Assembly (NCBI GenBank): GCA_036186865.1
Contig: AP025055.1
Location: 9,109,129-9,173,128, forward strand
Length of the DNA: 64,000 nt
Direction: 5' to 3'
DNA from: Eustoma russellianum
Lineage: Eukaryota; Streptophyta; Magnoliopsida; Gentianales; Gentianaceae
Positions 44,770-57,054 of this stretch are shown here, one piece after another. Made by a program: the position numbers and the translations under genes. Every line of letters starts with the position of its first letter. Position 1 is the stretch's first letter. The notes beneath the pieces are model-generated. The model had not been told where the DNA came from, made no database searches, and saw only the letters and a program-made list of their open reading frames with translations.

Positions 44770-44812
44770 CCCAAAAATGCACGCCATTCCATCTAGTCGA
44801 AGATTGGGTAAA

Positions 44813-44817
44813 GAAGC
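44813..44817. repeat. target-site duplication GAAGC, left copy
   Basis: GAAGC precedes the copia element and recurs at 53514-53518. Confidence 0.9.
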
Positions 44818-46265
44818 TGTTAGGAAATCAACCGAGATCACTGCAAAAACGCGCAGCGGAAAACAAAACTTGATCTCTGATTTCCTACCAAGGATCTATT
44901 TTGTTCGTTTAATTCGACAAAAGAAATCAAAAAGTACCTCCGTAGATTCGAAATCTGCAGATGAAAAGGTGCAAAAATACGATCACCCTCTGTTGGTATC
45001 CACACGAACGCTTCCGCCCGGAGTGCTAGCTCTTCAAACGGCGCGGCTGAAGAACTCGTTTTTCCACAAAAACGGCTCTAGGGTTTTTTATGACTCTGTG
45101 TATTTTTCGTGTGTCTTGTGTATACGAGATACACAAGTATATATATGCACATACGTAGACATCAGAATCCGAGTCCTAATCGGATTAGTGGATGTCAATC
45201 AAAAATCCATATCAGATACGGATTCTATCAGGATATTCAAAATCCATATCAGATATGGATTCTCTCGTTATTATCCGATAATACACATGTATATATATAA
45301 TCACCAAAAACCCGAAAATAATAATAATAATAATTAATATCCAATACTAATATTATTAATATTAAAACGATAATAATAATAACAATAATTAATATCCAAT
45401 ATTAATATTATTAATATTATTAATATCAGCCTTACGCATTCTTGTGTGTGACCCGATAGGCCCATATTAATTGGTAGTTGATTAAATCTCTATTAAACCA
45501 ACAAGTCGTAATTGGCCTCTAGCAAGACATTACGACTACCCAATTAATACGAGTAAAGTCCAACTAGCCTAATAATAGTACATGCATTAATCCCTTTGTC
45601 ACACGATATCTAGTTTGAACATAAGTCATGGTCAGCGTCATACTTATATTGTTCAAACATATGATTACTCGATCTCTAAGTAGACTGATAAAACAAAGAT
45701 ATTGATCACACTATCAAATCATTTGAGCACGGCCATGCATTTCACAGTCTCACTAATCGAGGGGCCCAAAGATATCACTCTCAAAAGAGAGGGACAAATT
45801 CTATCTTGATTGTTCAATATCCTCTACATAATTTCTATCACATTCAATCATGACCTTTATTATTATCCAGTTACGAATAATGTTTGATCATGTCAAAATA
45901 TAATAGTCCTTATGTTGGAAACTATGACAATCTCAAGTCAAAGGATTAAAACATGACTATCATGAGATTTACTTATGACGCTAATCCATGTAGTAATCTC
46001 ATGATGGGTCTATCCAATACACTGTTCTCTAACAAGTATCTATGAGATTGATTCGTATCACCATACACATAATCATCTCATGATCATCAAATCAATACTC
46101 ATACTGATTATAAATTATTTTATCTCTATAACAATAATGAATCAGAGACATATATCAAAATTGTGTAACATACTAACCAACAATAATGATAATAAAACCT
46201 CTTTTATTAATAATAAATGCATAACATAAATATCCAAATCATGGCCTAGGGCACATACACTAACA
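44818..46265 (-). repeat. copia 3' LTR (1448 bp)
   Basis: In element orientation it runs from TGTTAGTGTATG to TTTCCTAACA. It is nearly identical to 52063-53513. It contains short ATT/AAT microsatellite stretches. Small frames within it are LTR noise. Confidence 0.95.
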
Positions 46266-46280
46266 ATCTCCCACTTGCAC
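46266..46280 (-). other. copia polypurine tract
   Basis: On the minus strand CAAGTGGGAGAT is directly followed by the LTR start TGTTAG. Confidence 0.85.
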
Positions 46281-46285
46281 TAGGC

Positions 46286-49200
46286 CTACAAATATCTGAG
46301 ACCCATAGATATAGTATGTTGATCATGCTTGACCCGTGAGAGAGGCTTAGTCAATGGATCCGCTATGTTATCATTTGTGTCAACTTTGCATATCTTGACA
46401 TCTCCTCTATCGATGATGTCTCGAATGAGATGGTAGAGTCTGAGTATATGTTTAGATCTCTGATGAGACCTAGGCTCTTTTGCTTGTGCTATGGCACCAT
46501 TGTTGTCACAATAAATGTCCGCAGGATTTGCAATGCTAGGTACTACTCCTAGCTCAGTGATGAACTTCTTCAACCAAACTGCTTCTTTAGCTGCATCTGA
46601 TGCTGCTATATACTCAGCCTCTGTTGTAGAATCAGCCACAGTGCTTTGTTTTGAACTCTTTCAACTAACAGCTCCACCATTCAATGTGAATACAAAACCG
46701 GACTGCGATCTGAAATCATCTATGTCGGTTTGGAAGCTAGCATCTGTGTAACCATTTACAACTAACTCGTCATCCAAACCTCCATAAACCAAGAATACTT
46801 CTTTAGTCTTTCTGAGGTACTTAAGAATATTCTTGACAGCTGTCCAGTGACCTTCACCGGGGTCAGCTTGATATCTACTGGTTGTGCTCAATGGATATGA
46901 GACATCTGGTCTAGTACATAACATGGCATACATGATCAATCCTATAGCAGAAGCATAAGGAATTTTATTCATTCGATCTCGCTCATCAGATGTCTGAGGA
47001 CATTGATTCTTGCTAAGATGAATGCCATGAGACATAGGCAAGAATCCTTTCTTGGACTCTTGCATGTTGAACCTCTTCAACATTTTATCTATGTATGTAC
47101 TCTGACTCAAGCCTATTATCCTTTTAGATCTATCTCTATAGATCTTGATACCAAGGATATAGGTAGCCTCGCCCAAGTCCTTCATTGAAAATGAATTCCC
47201 TAACCAAGCCTTAACCTTTTGCAAGATAGGGATATCATTTCCAACAAGCAATATGTCATCCACATATAGGACCAGAAACACTACTGCACTCCCACTGACC
47301 ATCTTGTAAACACAAGGTTCATCTTCATTCTTGATGAAACCAAAGTTCTTAACTGTTTCATCAAAACGAAGATTCCAGCTTCGAGATGCTTTCTTCAATC
47401 CATAGATGGACCTTTGAAGCTTGCAAACCTTCTTTGAATTCTCATAATTTACAAAACCCTCAGGTTGTGTCATGTACACATCCTCGAGTAAATTTCCATT
47501 AAGGAAAGCAGTTTTGACATCCATTTGCCATATCTCATAATCATAGTATGCTGCAATGGCAAGGAGAATTCGAATAGACTTAAGCATAGCTACTGGTGAA
47601 AAGGTTTCATCATAGTCTATACCATGAGTTTTCTTGAAACCTTTAGCCACAAGCCTTGCTTTGTAGGTTTGCACATTTCCATCCATGTCAGTTTTCTTCT
47701 TGAAAACCCACTTGCAACCAATAGTCTTAATACCCTGTGGAGGATCAATTAAAGACCAAACTTGGTTATCAAACATGGATTACATCTCAGAATTCATGGC
47801 TCCAAGCCATTTATCTGAATCTGGACCTGACACAGCTTCCTGATAGGTAGTAGGCTCATCTTGATCTATGAGCATAACTTGACTATCATCAGTCACAAGA
47901 AATCCGTATCTCTCTGGCTGACGATGTATCCTATCAGATCTACGTTGGACTTGTGTTACATTTTCAGGCTCCACAACTGTTTGTGGTTCTGAAATCGTCT
48001 CTAAAGACGGTTCAACGATATCTTGTGGAACTTGAGTTTCCTCAAGTTGTACTATACTCCCACTTGTTCTCTTGGAGAGAAACTCCTTTTCCAAAAAGAC
48101 TCCATTTCGAGCAACAAACACTTTGTTCTTTGAGGGAATATAGAAATAGTACCCTTTAGTTTCCTTAGGATACCCCACAAAAATACATTTGATAGACTTT
48201 GGAGCTAGCTTATCTGACACTAATCTTTTCACATAAGCTTCACAACCCCAAATCTTAAGAAAAGACAAACTGGGTCTCTTACCAATCCACATCTCATATG
48301 GTGTCTTTTCAACCGCTTTAGATGGTACACGGTTCAAAATGAATGCAGCTGTCTCCAAGGCATAACCCCAAAAGGATAAAGGAAGATCTACTTGACCCAT
48401 CATAGATCGAACCATATCCAATAAAGTCTGATTTCTCCTTTCAGAAACACCATTCCATTATGGAGTTCCTGGAGGAGTCAACTGAGAAACGATTCCACAA
48501 TTTCTTAGATGTTGGACAAATTCTTGGCTCAAATATTCACCACCTCGATCTGATCGAAGGGTTTTAATTGTCTTACTAAGTTGATTTTGTACTTCATTTT
48601 GAAAAGTTCTAAACATTTCAAAAGACTCATGCTTATGTTTCATTAGGTAGACATAGCCATACCTACTGAAATCATCAGTAAAAGTAATGAAATACTGAAA
48701 TCCTCCCCTGGCACTAATGCTGATTGGGCCACATACATCTGTATGTACCAAGCCCAATAAGTTATTAGCCCTTTCACTATGTCCAGTAAAAGGAGTCTTT
48801 GTCATCTTTCCAAGCAAACAAGACTCGCAATTTTCAAATGATTCAAAATCAAATGAATCTAATAATCCATCTTAATGGAGTTTAGATACGCGCTTCTCAT
48901 TTATATGGCTAAGGCGACAATGCCATAAATATGCAGGGTTTAGTTCATTTGGCTTAGTTCTCTTTGAAGATATGTTATAAATATTACCGTCATTGGAATC
49001 ATCAAGGTTAAGGACATAAATGCCATTATAACTACTTGCAATACAATAAAGCAAGTCATTTTTATCAAAAATAGAACACTTCTTATTTTTAATTAAAAAT
49101 GAATAACCTTCATCATCCAAAACAAACACTGAAATAAGATTCCTACTCATAGTAGGAACATAAAAGCAATTGTTTAAAATTAACAAAAGGCCATTGGGCA

Positions 49201-50254
49201 AGACAAGCTCATAGGTCCCTACAGCTATAGCAGCAACTCTTGCTCTATTGCCAACACGTAGGTCCACCTCGCCCTTCTTCAGCATCCTACTCCTTTTGAG
49301 CCCCTGTATATTTGTACAAATATGGGATCCACATCCAGTATCTAATACCCAGGAAGAAGAAGTAGATAAAGTAATTTCTATAACATAAATACCTGAAGAT
49401 GTAGTCGTACTACCCTTCAGCTTCTTCAACTCCTCCAAATAAACATCACAATTTCTTTTCCAATGCCCAGGCTTGTTGCAATGGAAACAAGTTCCTTCCT
49501 TAGGAACCTTTGCCTTGGGACCAGGTTTCGGTTTAGCTTGACCCTTTGCCCCTTTAGCACCCTTTGCACTTTTAGCCTTACCCTTGCCTTTAGCTTTCTT
49601 TTTCATTAGCTTGGTATTGACACTCAATACATGGGTAGGCTTCTTGATATTCCCCTCAGCAGTTTTGAGCATACCATGTAGCTCAGGAATGGACTTTTCC
49701 ATATTATTCATATTGTAGTTCATGACGAACTGAGAAAAACTGCTAGGCAAAGAGTGTAGGATCAAATCCATGGAGAGTTCCAAACTCAGGGGATATCCAA
49801 GTCTTGCAAGGTGATCTATATGGCCTTTCATCTTCAGAACATGAGCGCTAACAGATTCACCTTCAGACATCTTACAGTCAAAAAGTGCAACAGCGGTGTC
49901 GAACCTATCCTGCCTAGCCTGTTGTTGGAAAGCTTGTTTGAAATGCACACTCATCTCATAAGCTTCTAAGTGTTCCAAGTCTTTCTGAAGTCCTGGACAC
50001 ATAGTTGCCAACATTAGACATCCTATGTCATTGGAATCTTCAACATGCTTCTTATACTTGTTCTTAACAGCAACAGAAGCATCAGCAGGAGGGGGTTCAG
50101 GGACAGGGTCATCGAGCACGTAGGACTTCTTTTCTTGCTTGAGAACAATTCTCAAGTTTCGAAACCAGTCAACAAAATTAGTCCCACATTCTTTTAGTTT
50201 TTCCTTCTCAAGGATAGATCGCAGCGATAAGGTGGAATTGTTTTTAGCAGCCAT
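46286..50254 (-). pseudogene. copia gag-pol polyprotein, one frame with four nonsense codons
   Basis: The ATG at 50254 opens 1323 codons without a frameshift. Gag has the zinc knuckle CFHCNKPGHWKRNC at 256-269. Protease has LDTGCGSH at ~304. The pre-integrase segment LWHCRLSH is followed by integrase (HTDVCGPI, FTDDFSRYG, LRSDRGGEYLSQEF). RT follows with motif WQMDVKTAFLNG and catalytic YVDD at ~997-1000, then RNase H with TEAEYIA and the ADPLTK end. Stops lie at 48872-48874, 48458-48460, 47780-47782 and 46661-46663. At least three fit Gln (CAA) to TAA or Trp (TGG) to TAG. The protein would be cut by its protease into capsid and replication enzymes; the stops make this impossible here. Confidence 0.93.
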
Positions 50255-51296
50255 TTATGATCTACAAAACATGTAAAGTAACACTTTATTAATAATGAGG
50301 TTAAAATTTATAAAACTCCCACTAAAACATAACCCTCAAAAGAAATATTTTAGTGAGCTAAGATCCATATTTGACTTAATTCTAAACTCAGCTTTGGCAT
50401 GACGCTTAAAATTAAGTTATTTAGGTAGGTAACTTCTTTACCAATTACATCTCATGTAACTCTTAGAATTTATGGAATAATGACATCATATATCATTATA
50501 TGTTAGATTCCATCTAATGCCTTGGGCCCAAAACCGTTTTGATAGCCCAATTAAGTCTAACCAATTTTAAACATATGAGTAGCACTATTACTCATCCTAC
50601 GTAGCTAGGAATATTTAAAGCACATTGCTTTGGCAATACCTACTTTAATACAATCCCAGTTGTAATAGGTGTTTAAGACATGGATGGCATCAAGACTTAA
50701 ATTATTAATGAGGGTTCAACTTAGTTTATGTCTTGCATTGCATATCATTATATCGTAGCATCCTATATGCATATATAATATATCATTCACGCATCTCATA
50801 CAAAATGATAAATATGTAAACGTGACATAGCATGGCCAAACTAAATATGATCTTCATGAGACCAAATGAAGATCATAAAGGAAACCCTATGTGAAAGACT
50901 TCCTATTACAACATTTGCAATGATACATATCTTCTTGTCTTGAGCTCGTGCCTCCATCTCCATGGAATCCACTCGTCCTTGGTATGTGTCGCCATCACCA
51001 CTTTTGTAGCTTGATTCTTCATTTATTACAATAATAAAGAAAAACCCTAACTAATTGTATAATAAAATACAACAAAACTACAGCGGCACGCAGGCCATAA
51101 TAACCCAAAACAGAAATAAAACTAAGTCAATCACATAGGTCCTGAGGCCATGCTATGCACCATGCAAAGACATCAACAATTATAATATATTTTACACAAA
51201 CATATTATAACAAATAAATATATATTAACATTCTTAATGTCACGGTAACGAACTATAGGGCGTACGCATACGGCGGTCCCGCGGGCGGGGTTCCGA

Positions 51297-51365
51297 AGGG
51301 GCAGCGCCCCTGGGCGGGGTCGGAGGGGCAGAGCCCCAGGCAGGGTCGAGGGGCAGCGCCCCTCG
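51297..51365 (-). repeat. three GC-rich hairpins in the copia leader
   Basis: AGGGGCAGCGCCCCT (51297-51311), GGGGCAGAGCCCC (51325-51337) and CGAGGGGCAGCGCCCCTCG (51347-51365) are each palindromic, spaced 25-27 bases, in an otherwise AT-rich leader. Confidence 0.88.
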
Positions 51366-52050
51366 AAGCCAAACAGAAAACATCAATCAGATTAAAAATT
51401 TTCTTTTTGGATCCCTAACACAGACGCGTCAATCATATTAACGATCTTACTGTTTTGACTACGTGTAAGCCCTTATAGAAGCACCGATCGAACCGAGAGT
51501 TATCATTCAAAACCCAAAACAGAATCATCAATCGAATTGATAATCTGTTGTTCGAAATCCGAAACAGAATCAATCTGCCATTCGAAATCCGAAAACTGAA
51601 TCATCAATCGAATTGATAATCTGTCTGTTTTGAATATGCATAACTCTTACAGAATCATTATCGGTTGTTCATATCGATATAAACATAATCGTTTTTTATC
51701 ATCACATGAAAAACGAAAACTTTATATCACATATAACAATCTCGAATCATAAGGTCTCATGAAAACGAATTGAAAACATCAATCCGCTCTCACCAGATGA
51801 GATTCGAATAGGGTTCTACACATAGCGTATGTTTATATCTAATATAAACAGAATCCGTTTTGATCATCACATGACGAACGAAAACCGCCGTATACAAATC
51901 ATCTCATGAAAACGATTTGAAAAACACCATTCTTCTCTCATCATATGAAATCCGAGTTGGGGTTTTTGTACATATCATGCCATACGAAAAATAGTAAACA
52001 TAAAATCACATAAGCATGATATAATCGATTTAAACGAAATCAACAAGTGT

Positions 52051-52061
52051 CTCTGATACCA
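52051..52061 (-). other. copia primer-binding site
   Basis: The minus strand reads TGGTATCAGAG one base inside the LTR end, complementary to initiator tRNA-Met. Confidence 0.9.
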
Positions 52062-52062
52062 C

Positions 52063-53513
52063 TGTTAGGAAATCAACCGAGATCACTGCAAAAACGCGCA
52101 ACGGAAAACAAAACTTGATCTCTGATTTCCTACTAAGGATCCATGTTGTTCGTTTAATTCGACAAAAGAAATCAAAAAGTACCTCCGTAGATTCGAAATC
52201 TGCAGATGAAAAGGTACGAAAATACGATCACCCTCTGTCGGTATCCACACGAACGCTTCCGTCCAGAGTGCTAGCTCTTCAAACGGCGCGGCTGAAGAAC
52301 TCATTTTTCCACAAAAACGGCTCTAGGGTTTTTTTATGACTCTGTGTATTTTTTGTGTGTCTTGTGTATACGAGATACACAAGTATATATATGCACATAC
52401 GTAGACATCAGAATCCGAGTCCTAATCGGATTAGTGGATGCCAATCAAAAATCCATATCAGATACGGATTCTATCAGGATATTCAAAATCCATATCAGAT
52501 ATGGATTCTCTCGTTATTATCCGATAATACACATGTATATATATAATCACCAAAAACCCGAAAATAATAATAATAATAATTAATATCCAATACTAATATT
52601 ATTAATATTAAAACGATAATAATAATAATAACAATAATTAATATCCAATATTAATATTATTAATATTATTAATATCAGCCTTACGCATTCTTGTGTGTGA
52701 CCCGATAGGCCCATATTAATTGGTAGTTGATTAAATCTCTATTAAACCAACAAGTCGTAATTGGCCTCTAGCAAGGCATTACGACTACCCAATTAATACG
52801 AGTAAAGTCCAACTAGCCTAATAATAGTACATGCATTAATCCCTTTATCACACGATATCTAGTTTGAACATAAGTCATGGTCAGCGTCATACTTATATTG
52901 TTCAAACATATGATTACTCGATCTCTAAGTAGACTGATAAAACAAATGATATTGATCACACTATCAAATCATTTGAGCACGGCCATGCATTTCAGTCTCA
53001 CTAATCGAGGGGCCCAAAGATATCACTCTTAAAAGAGAGGGACAAATTCTATCTTGATTGTTCAATATCCTCTACATAATTTCTATCACATTCAATCATG
53101 ACCTTTATTATTATCCAGTTACGAATAACGTTTGATCATGTCAAAATATAATAGTCCTTATGTTGGAAACTATGACAATCTCAAGTCAAAGGATTAAAAC
53201 ATGACTATCATGAGATTTACTTATGACGCTAATCCATGTAGTAATCTCATGATGGGTCTATCCAATACACTGTTCTCTAACAAGTATCTATGAGATTGAT
53301 TCGTATCACCATACACATAATCATCTCATGATCATCAAATCAATACTCATACTGATTATAAATTATTTTATCTCTATAACAATAATGAATCAGGGACATA
53401 TATCAAAATTGTGTAACATACTAACCAACAATAATGATAATAAAACCTCTTTTATTAATAATAAATGCATAACATAAATATCCAAATCATGGCCTAGGGC
53501 ACATACACTAACA
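52063..53513 (-). repeat. copia 5' LTR (1451 bp)
   Basis: Pair of 44818-46265. It differs by scattered substitutions and a few short indels. Confidence 0.95.
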
Positions 53514-53518
53514 GAAGC
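53514..53518. repeat. target-site duplication GAAGC, right copy
   Basis: Matches 44813-44817. Confidence 0.9.
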
Positions 53519-55138
53519 ATCCAGAATCAAGGAGCCTCGTACATCGCAAGGCAAAGAAGCTATTGATGTATAGATTTGGACTCCTACAGTATGGAGTCCA
53601 TATCGTGCTAAACCATGCGCAGCCGTGTTTGCATCCTGTGGGCAAAAGCAAAGAGTAGAGGCATTTAGACGCAACATCATTGTAGCTATTTGTATATCCA
53701 AAAGAAATGAACCTATGTAGATTGAAGGATGACGCACCAAATGAAGTAACTGACGGCAATCCGTTTCTACGTACAGCCTATCATAAGTCATGGCATAATA
53801 AAGGAGAGAGAACAACAAAGCCATCAATTTAGCTCGAACCGAAGAAACACATGGTAGTACATAAAAAATCGCCGAGATAAAATGTCCAATTTCATCCCGC
53901 AAGATAGCACCTGTAGCAGCTTTTTTACGGCCTACGACAGCATCCACATTCAATTTCATTCGGCCGGAGGGCGGCAACGTCCATTTAACTAATCTGTGAG
54001 GGCGTATTTTTAACTGTGGTGAAAATCCTTGAGCAACTAGATGAGGCAGAGACTGAGCGAATTTACGACCTTGCACAGATGCACACCACGTAAATACATT
54101 TGCACGGATTTGATGAAATAGGTGGCTAGCCGAAAAGGTGTTATCTCCAAACTTGATGGAGGTATACTCTTTCCAAATAGCCCAAGTAACTAATGCTGGT
54201 ACCACCACCCGTAAATGACCCTGCATTGTGTCAGTCGAAGCTTGGCGCCACAATAAAGATAAGAATGGATAGTAGTGTGACGAGGCATAGGGCCCGTTAA
54301 CATGATTTCTACTTGAATCCACGTTGACTTGACTGTTGGGAAATGTAAGAATATATGATCTCGAGTATCCGACTGCGTTAAACAGAAAACACATTGTGAG
54401 GGATAGATTTCTTGCCATGCTCGAAGATTATTTGTCAAAGGGAGAGAGTGACACCATACACGCCACAAGAACACCTAACCCCCGGGGGTGATGTGGACCA
54501 CCAAATTTGTTTTGAGAAAGCAAATAAGGGGGTTTGCAAATGTAACAACGCATAGGCTGATTTAATGGTATATTGACCAGTAGAGTCAGAAACCCAGTGA
54601 AAGCCCTCCTGGGAAGAGTCAACATTGTTCTGCATGTAATTATGAATATCACAAATGCGCTTCCAAACAGATGAGTCATAAATGTTTGCATAAGTGTCAC
54701 TCCTTCGGCCATATTTAGCTCGGCTGAAGATAGCCCATAACGAATCAGAGGTGTGATATTTCCATCATAAGTGCCCGTCATATACTTTTTGAATCAACTC
54801 TAAATTGCAAATACCCAAACCTCCATGCTCAATGGGGCGACAAACTTGGTCCCAAGACATCCAATGATGTCGACCATTCCATAAAAAAGAAGACATTTTC
54901 CTATTCAAGTTGTTTATTAAACTTTTAGGCAATCTTGAACTTTCTATAATGTGTATGGGCATAGTAGCCAAAATATGTTTGATAAGGACCAACCGGCCTG
55001 CCATAAACAGCAACTTTGATGACCAAGCATTAAGACGCTTGTCAAAATGTTCTAATAAAGATGTACAATATGCTGAGCGGTTGATACCCTTGTGTAAATA
55101 CGAGCCTAGGTATTTCATGGGCAAAGTAACCAAACGCA
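53514..55138 (-). pseudogene. LINE K, ORF2 part (thumb, zf-RVT, RNase H)
   Basis: From the right: 55138-54765 is the end of RT (MKYLGSYLHKGINRSAYC, RLNAWSSKLLFMAGRLV). zf-RVT in shifted frames follows (FLWRVWCHSLPLTNN, CVFCLTQSDTRDHIF). Then RNase H at 54418-53519: RMKLNVDAVVGRKKAATGAILR, ALLFSLLYYA, YVETDC, and His in the last position (NTAAHGLARYG). At 53514 the text SLILDAS joins in frame to LPNLRL across the copia element. The 5' part is lost exactly where the copia-type LTR at 55139 begins. Confidence 0.87.
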
Positions 55139-55626
55139 TGTTAGGAAATCAAACGAGATCACTGCAAAACGCGCAGCGGAAAAACAAAACTTGATCTCCG
55201 ATTTCCTACCAAGGATCCATGTTGTTCGTTTAATTCGACAAAAGAAATCAAAAATTACCTCTGTAGATTCGAAATCTATAGATGGAAGAGGTGCGAAATC
55301 ACAAACACCCTCTGTCGGTATCCACACGAACGCTTCCGCCTGGAGTGCAAGCTCTTCAAACAGCGCGGCTGAAGAACTCGTTTTTCACAAAAACGATTCT
55401 AGGGTTTCTGTTGTTTTCGTGTGTATTTCGTATGTCTCTATGTACGAGATACATAGATATATATACACATTTATGGATATTAAAAACCGAGTCCTAATCG
55501 GTTTCGTTGATGCCAATCAAAATCCATATCAGATATGGGTTCTGTCAGGATATTCAAAATCCATATCAGATATGGATTCTCTCATTATTATCTGACAGCA
55601 TATATATATATATATATACATACATA
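55139..55626 (-). repeat. third copia-type LTR, left part
   Basis: It begins TGTTAGGAAATCAAACGAG, like the left ends at 44818 and 52063, and follows them to the CATATCAGATATGG words, with more divergence and small deletions. LINE G interrupts it in a TA/TACA tract. There is no linked internal region, so it may be a solo LTR or a recombined remnant. Confidence 0.85.
55611..55626. repeat. probable target duplication of LINE G, left copy
   Basis: TATATACATACATA here resembles the tract at 61719-61740 after LINE G. Low complexity makes the exact duplication length uncertain. Confidence 0.6.
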
Positions 55627-55776
55627 TTGAAGGCGGCGATGGCGATTTGCGTCACCCACTGATCAGCGGCTTCTGGCCGCCGTCGCAGTTGCCGGTTCGG
55701 CCCTCTGCCACCGGCCATTTTCTTCTCTGTCGGCATTGTTTCTTCTGCGATCTGTGACCCATCCTTCTCCTTCGAC

Positions 55777-57054
55777 ATGTCTACCACGGCGCCGTCGTTC
55801 GCTGCTGTGGTAACCGGCGCCGACACATCTCAGACAATCAACATCTCTCCCAAAACGGTATCTCGGTATAAAGGTATTCCTTTGATATCCTTTTTAGATT
55901 CGGAAATTGATGAACTTGCTGCTCCTTTCAAATATTCGTTAGTGGGTACTTTTTGGTATGGGAGACCTCCATTGAAAGTGATCAGGGAAGTTTTTGAAAA
56001 GATTGGTTTTCAACCAGATCTCTGTATCACTCTTATTGATCAGACACATATATTTCTCAATTTTCGCAATGAAGCAGACTATTTACGTTGCTTTTATCGG
56101 AGATCATGGCATATTTCTGGATGTCATATGCGGATAACAAAATGGACAGTAGATTTTGATCCGTCCACTGATGTGCCAATTGTGCCAGTTTGGATTGCTT
56201 TTCCTGGCCTTCCTATTCATCTTCACCGAAAGGAAGCTTTATTCGAAATTGTGAAGCCCATTGGAAGTCCTATCAAACTTGATGTTGCGACAGCGGAGGG
56301 CCTTAGACCGTCAGTTGCACGTGTGTGTGTGGAAATTGACATCTCCAGAGAATTATCGCAGAAAATTTATCTAGAAGCTAAAGGCCGATTTATTCTGTAA
56401 ACTGTTACTTATGAAGATTTACCTTTGTTTTGCACTTCTTGTCGACGGTTAGGCCATGCAGCCTCCACTTGCCTGCCCACTTCAGAGAATAATATTCCCC
56501 CACCGCCACCACCCCCTCCACGTCGACCACAGGCACAGCGGTGGACTCCTGTTAAATCGCGCCCTGCTGCTCCATCTAATCCATCACAGCAGGCTCCGGC
56601 ATTGTCAGAAGCGGTTACTCCGTGCCCTGCTGCACCATCTAACCCTTCAGAGCCAGCTCCTGATTTGTCCGAAGACCCTCCCTGCGAGGTATCCCCCACT
56701 CGCGACGCAATTTTCACTGAACATAATCCAGCAGATAATTTGGAACCATTGCGGGATTCCATGGAATCCGGTGATATTGGACATTCGTCTGATACTGACC
56801 TTCCGGTTACAGACAACATTGAAATTACTATGGTGCCAGAAGATGTCGCTACTCGCATCCAGCAGTTGCCTGCTACTCCTGATACGGAAATATTAATCTC
56901 TCGCTTACAGGACTCGACAGATGATTTTATTCAGGTGGTACCACGTCGAAAACGTCGGTCAAAAAAGGATCTTCCACCATTACCTCCGTCGTCTATTCTC
57001 ACACGCAGCGCTTCGCATGCGATACAGGGAAGTAACACTACCCTTTCTCAATGA
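55777..57054 (+). pseudogene. LINE G ORF1 with a single nonsense codon
   Basis: From ATG 55777 one frame runs to the TGA at 57052-57054, interrupted only by TAA at 56398-56400. Relatives have Gln there (IQQQIVYENLP in E, LLQQIIYEDLP in F), consistent with CAA to TAA. DUF4283 covers ~residues 28-205 (RYKGIPLISFLDSEIDEL, TFWYGRPPLKVIREVFEKIG, PVWIAFPGLPIHLHRK, RPSVARVCVEIDISRE). The CCHC knuckle CTSCRRLGHAASTC follows, then a proline run, QRWTPVKSR, an acidic region and a basic patch (RRKRRSKK) near the end. It likely coats LINE RNA and carries it to the nucleus. The stop overlaps the ORF2 start. Confidence 0.9.

Larger units (their letters stand above)
44024..44817 (-). mobile_element. LINE K, 3' part
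   Basis: TA/TATG tail (44028-44080), terminal box (TCTCACTTGTGGTGTGAG, ~44104), stem-loop motif, and a 3' UTR with two stem-loop modules. It is cut by the copia element at 44818 and continues at 53514. Confidence 0.87.
50255..52062 (-). other. copia 5' leader (~1.8 kb) with repeats
   Basis: A long untranslated leader between primer site and gag. It carries a GC-rich hairpin triplet (51297-51365). It also carries a ~150-bp imperfect tandem duplication (~51684-51838 and ~51840-51990; both contain TCATCACATGA followed by ACGAAAAC and CATGAAAACGA). Shorter repeats of AATCATCAATCGAATTGATA lie near 51522 and 51598. No ORF of interest was seen. Confidence 0.75.
44818..53513 (-). mobile_element. Ty1/copia LTR retrotransposon, complete but inactive
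   Basis: It has two LTRs of ~1450 bp, a polypurine tract, a tRNA-Met primer site, a single gag-pol frame and a 5-bp target duplication. Domain order gag-protease-integrase-RT-RNase H on the minus strand defines Ty1/copia. Its LTRs differ at a small number of sites, so it is fairly recent. It inserted into the 3' region of LINE K. Confidence 0.95.

Noticed and set aside
44777..45337. 186-codon frame crossing from LINE K into the copia LTR
   Set aside because: It spans an insertion junction and repeats in the second LTR (52115-52583) only because the LTRs are copies.
51240..51380. Possible CpG-island-like host promoter
   Set aside because: The GC-rich patch is only ~100 bp, is made of three hairpins, and lies inside the copia leader.
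56409..56858. 149-codon antisense frame in LINE G ORF1
   Set aside because: Mirror of a proline-rich and acidic coding region; no start context or partner copies.
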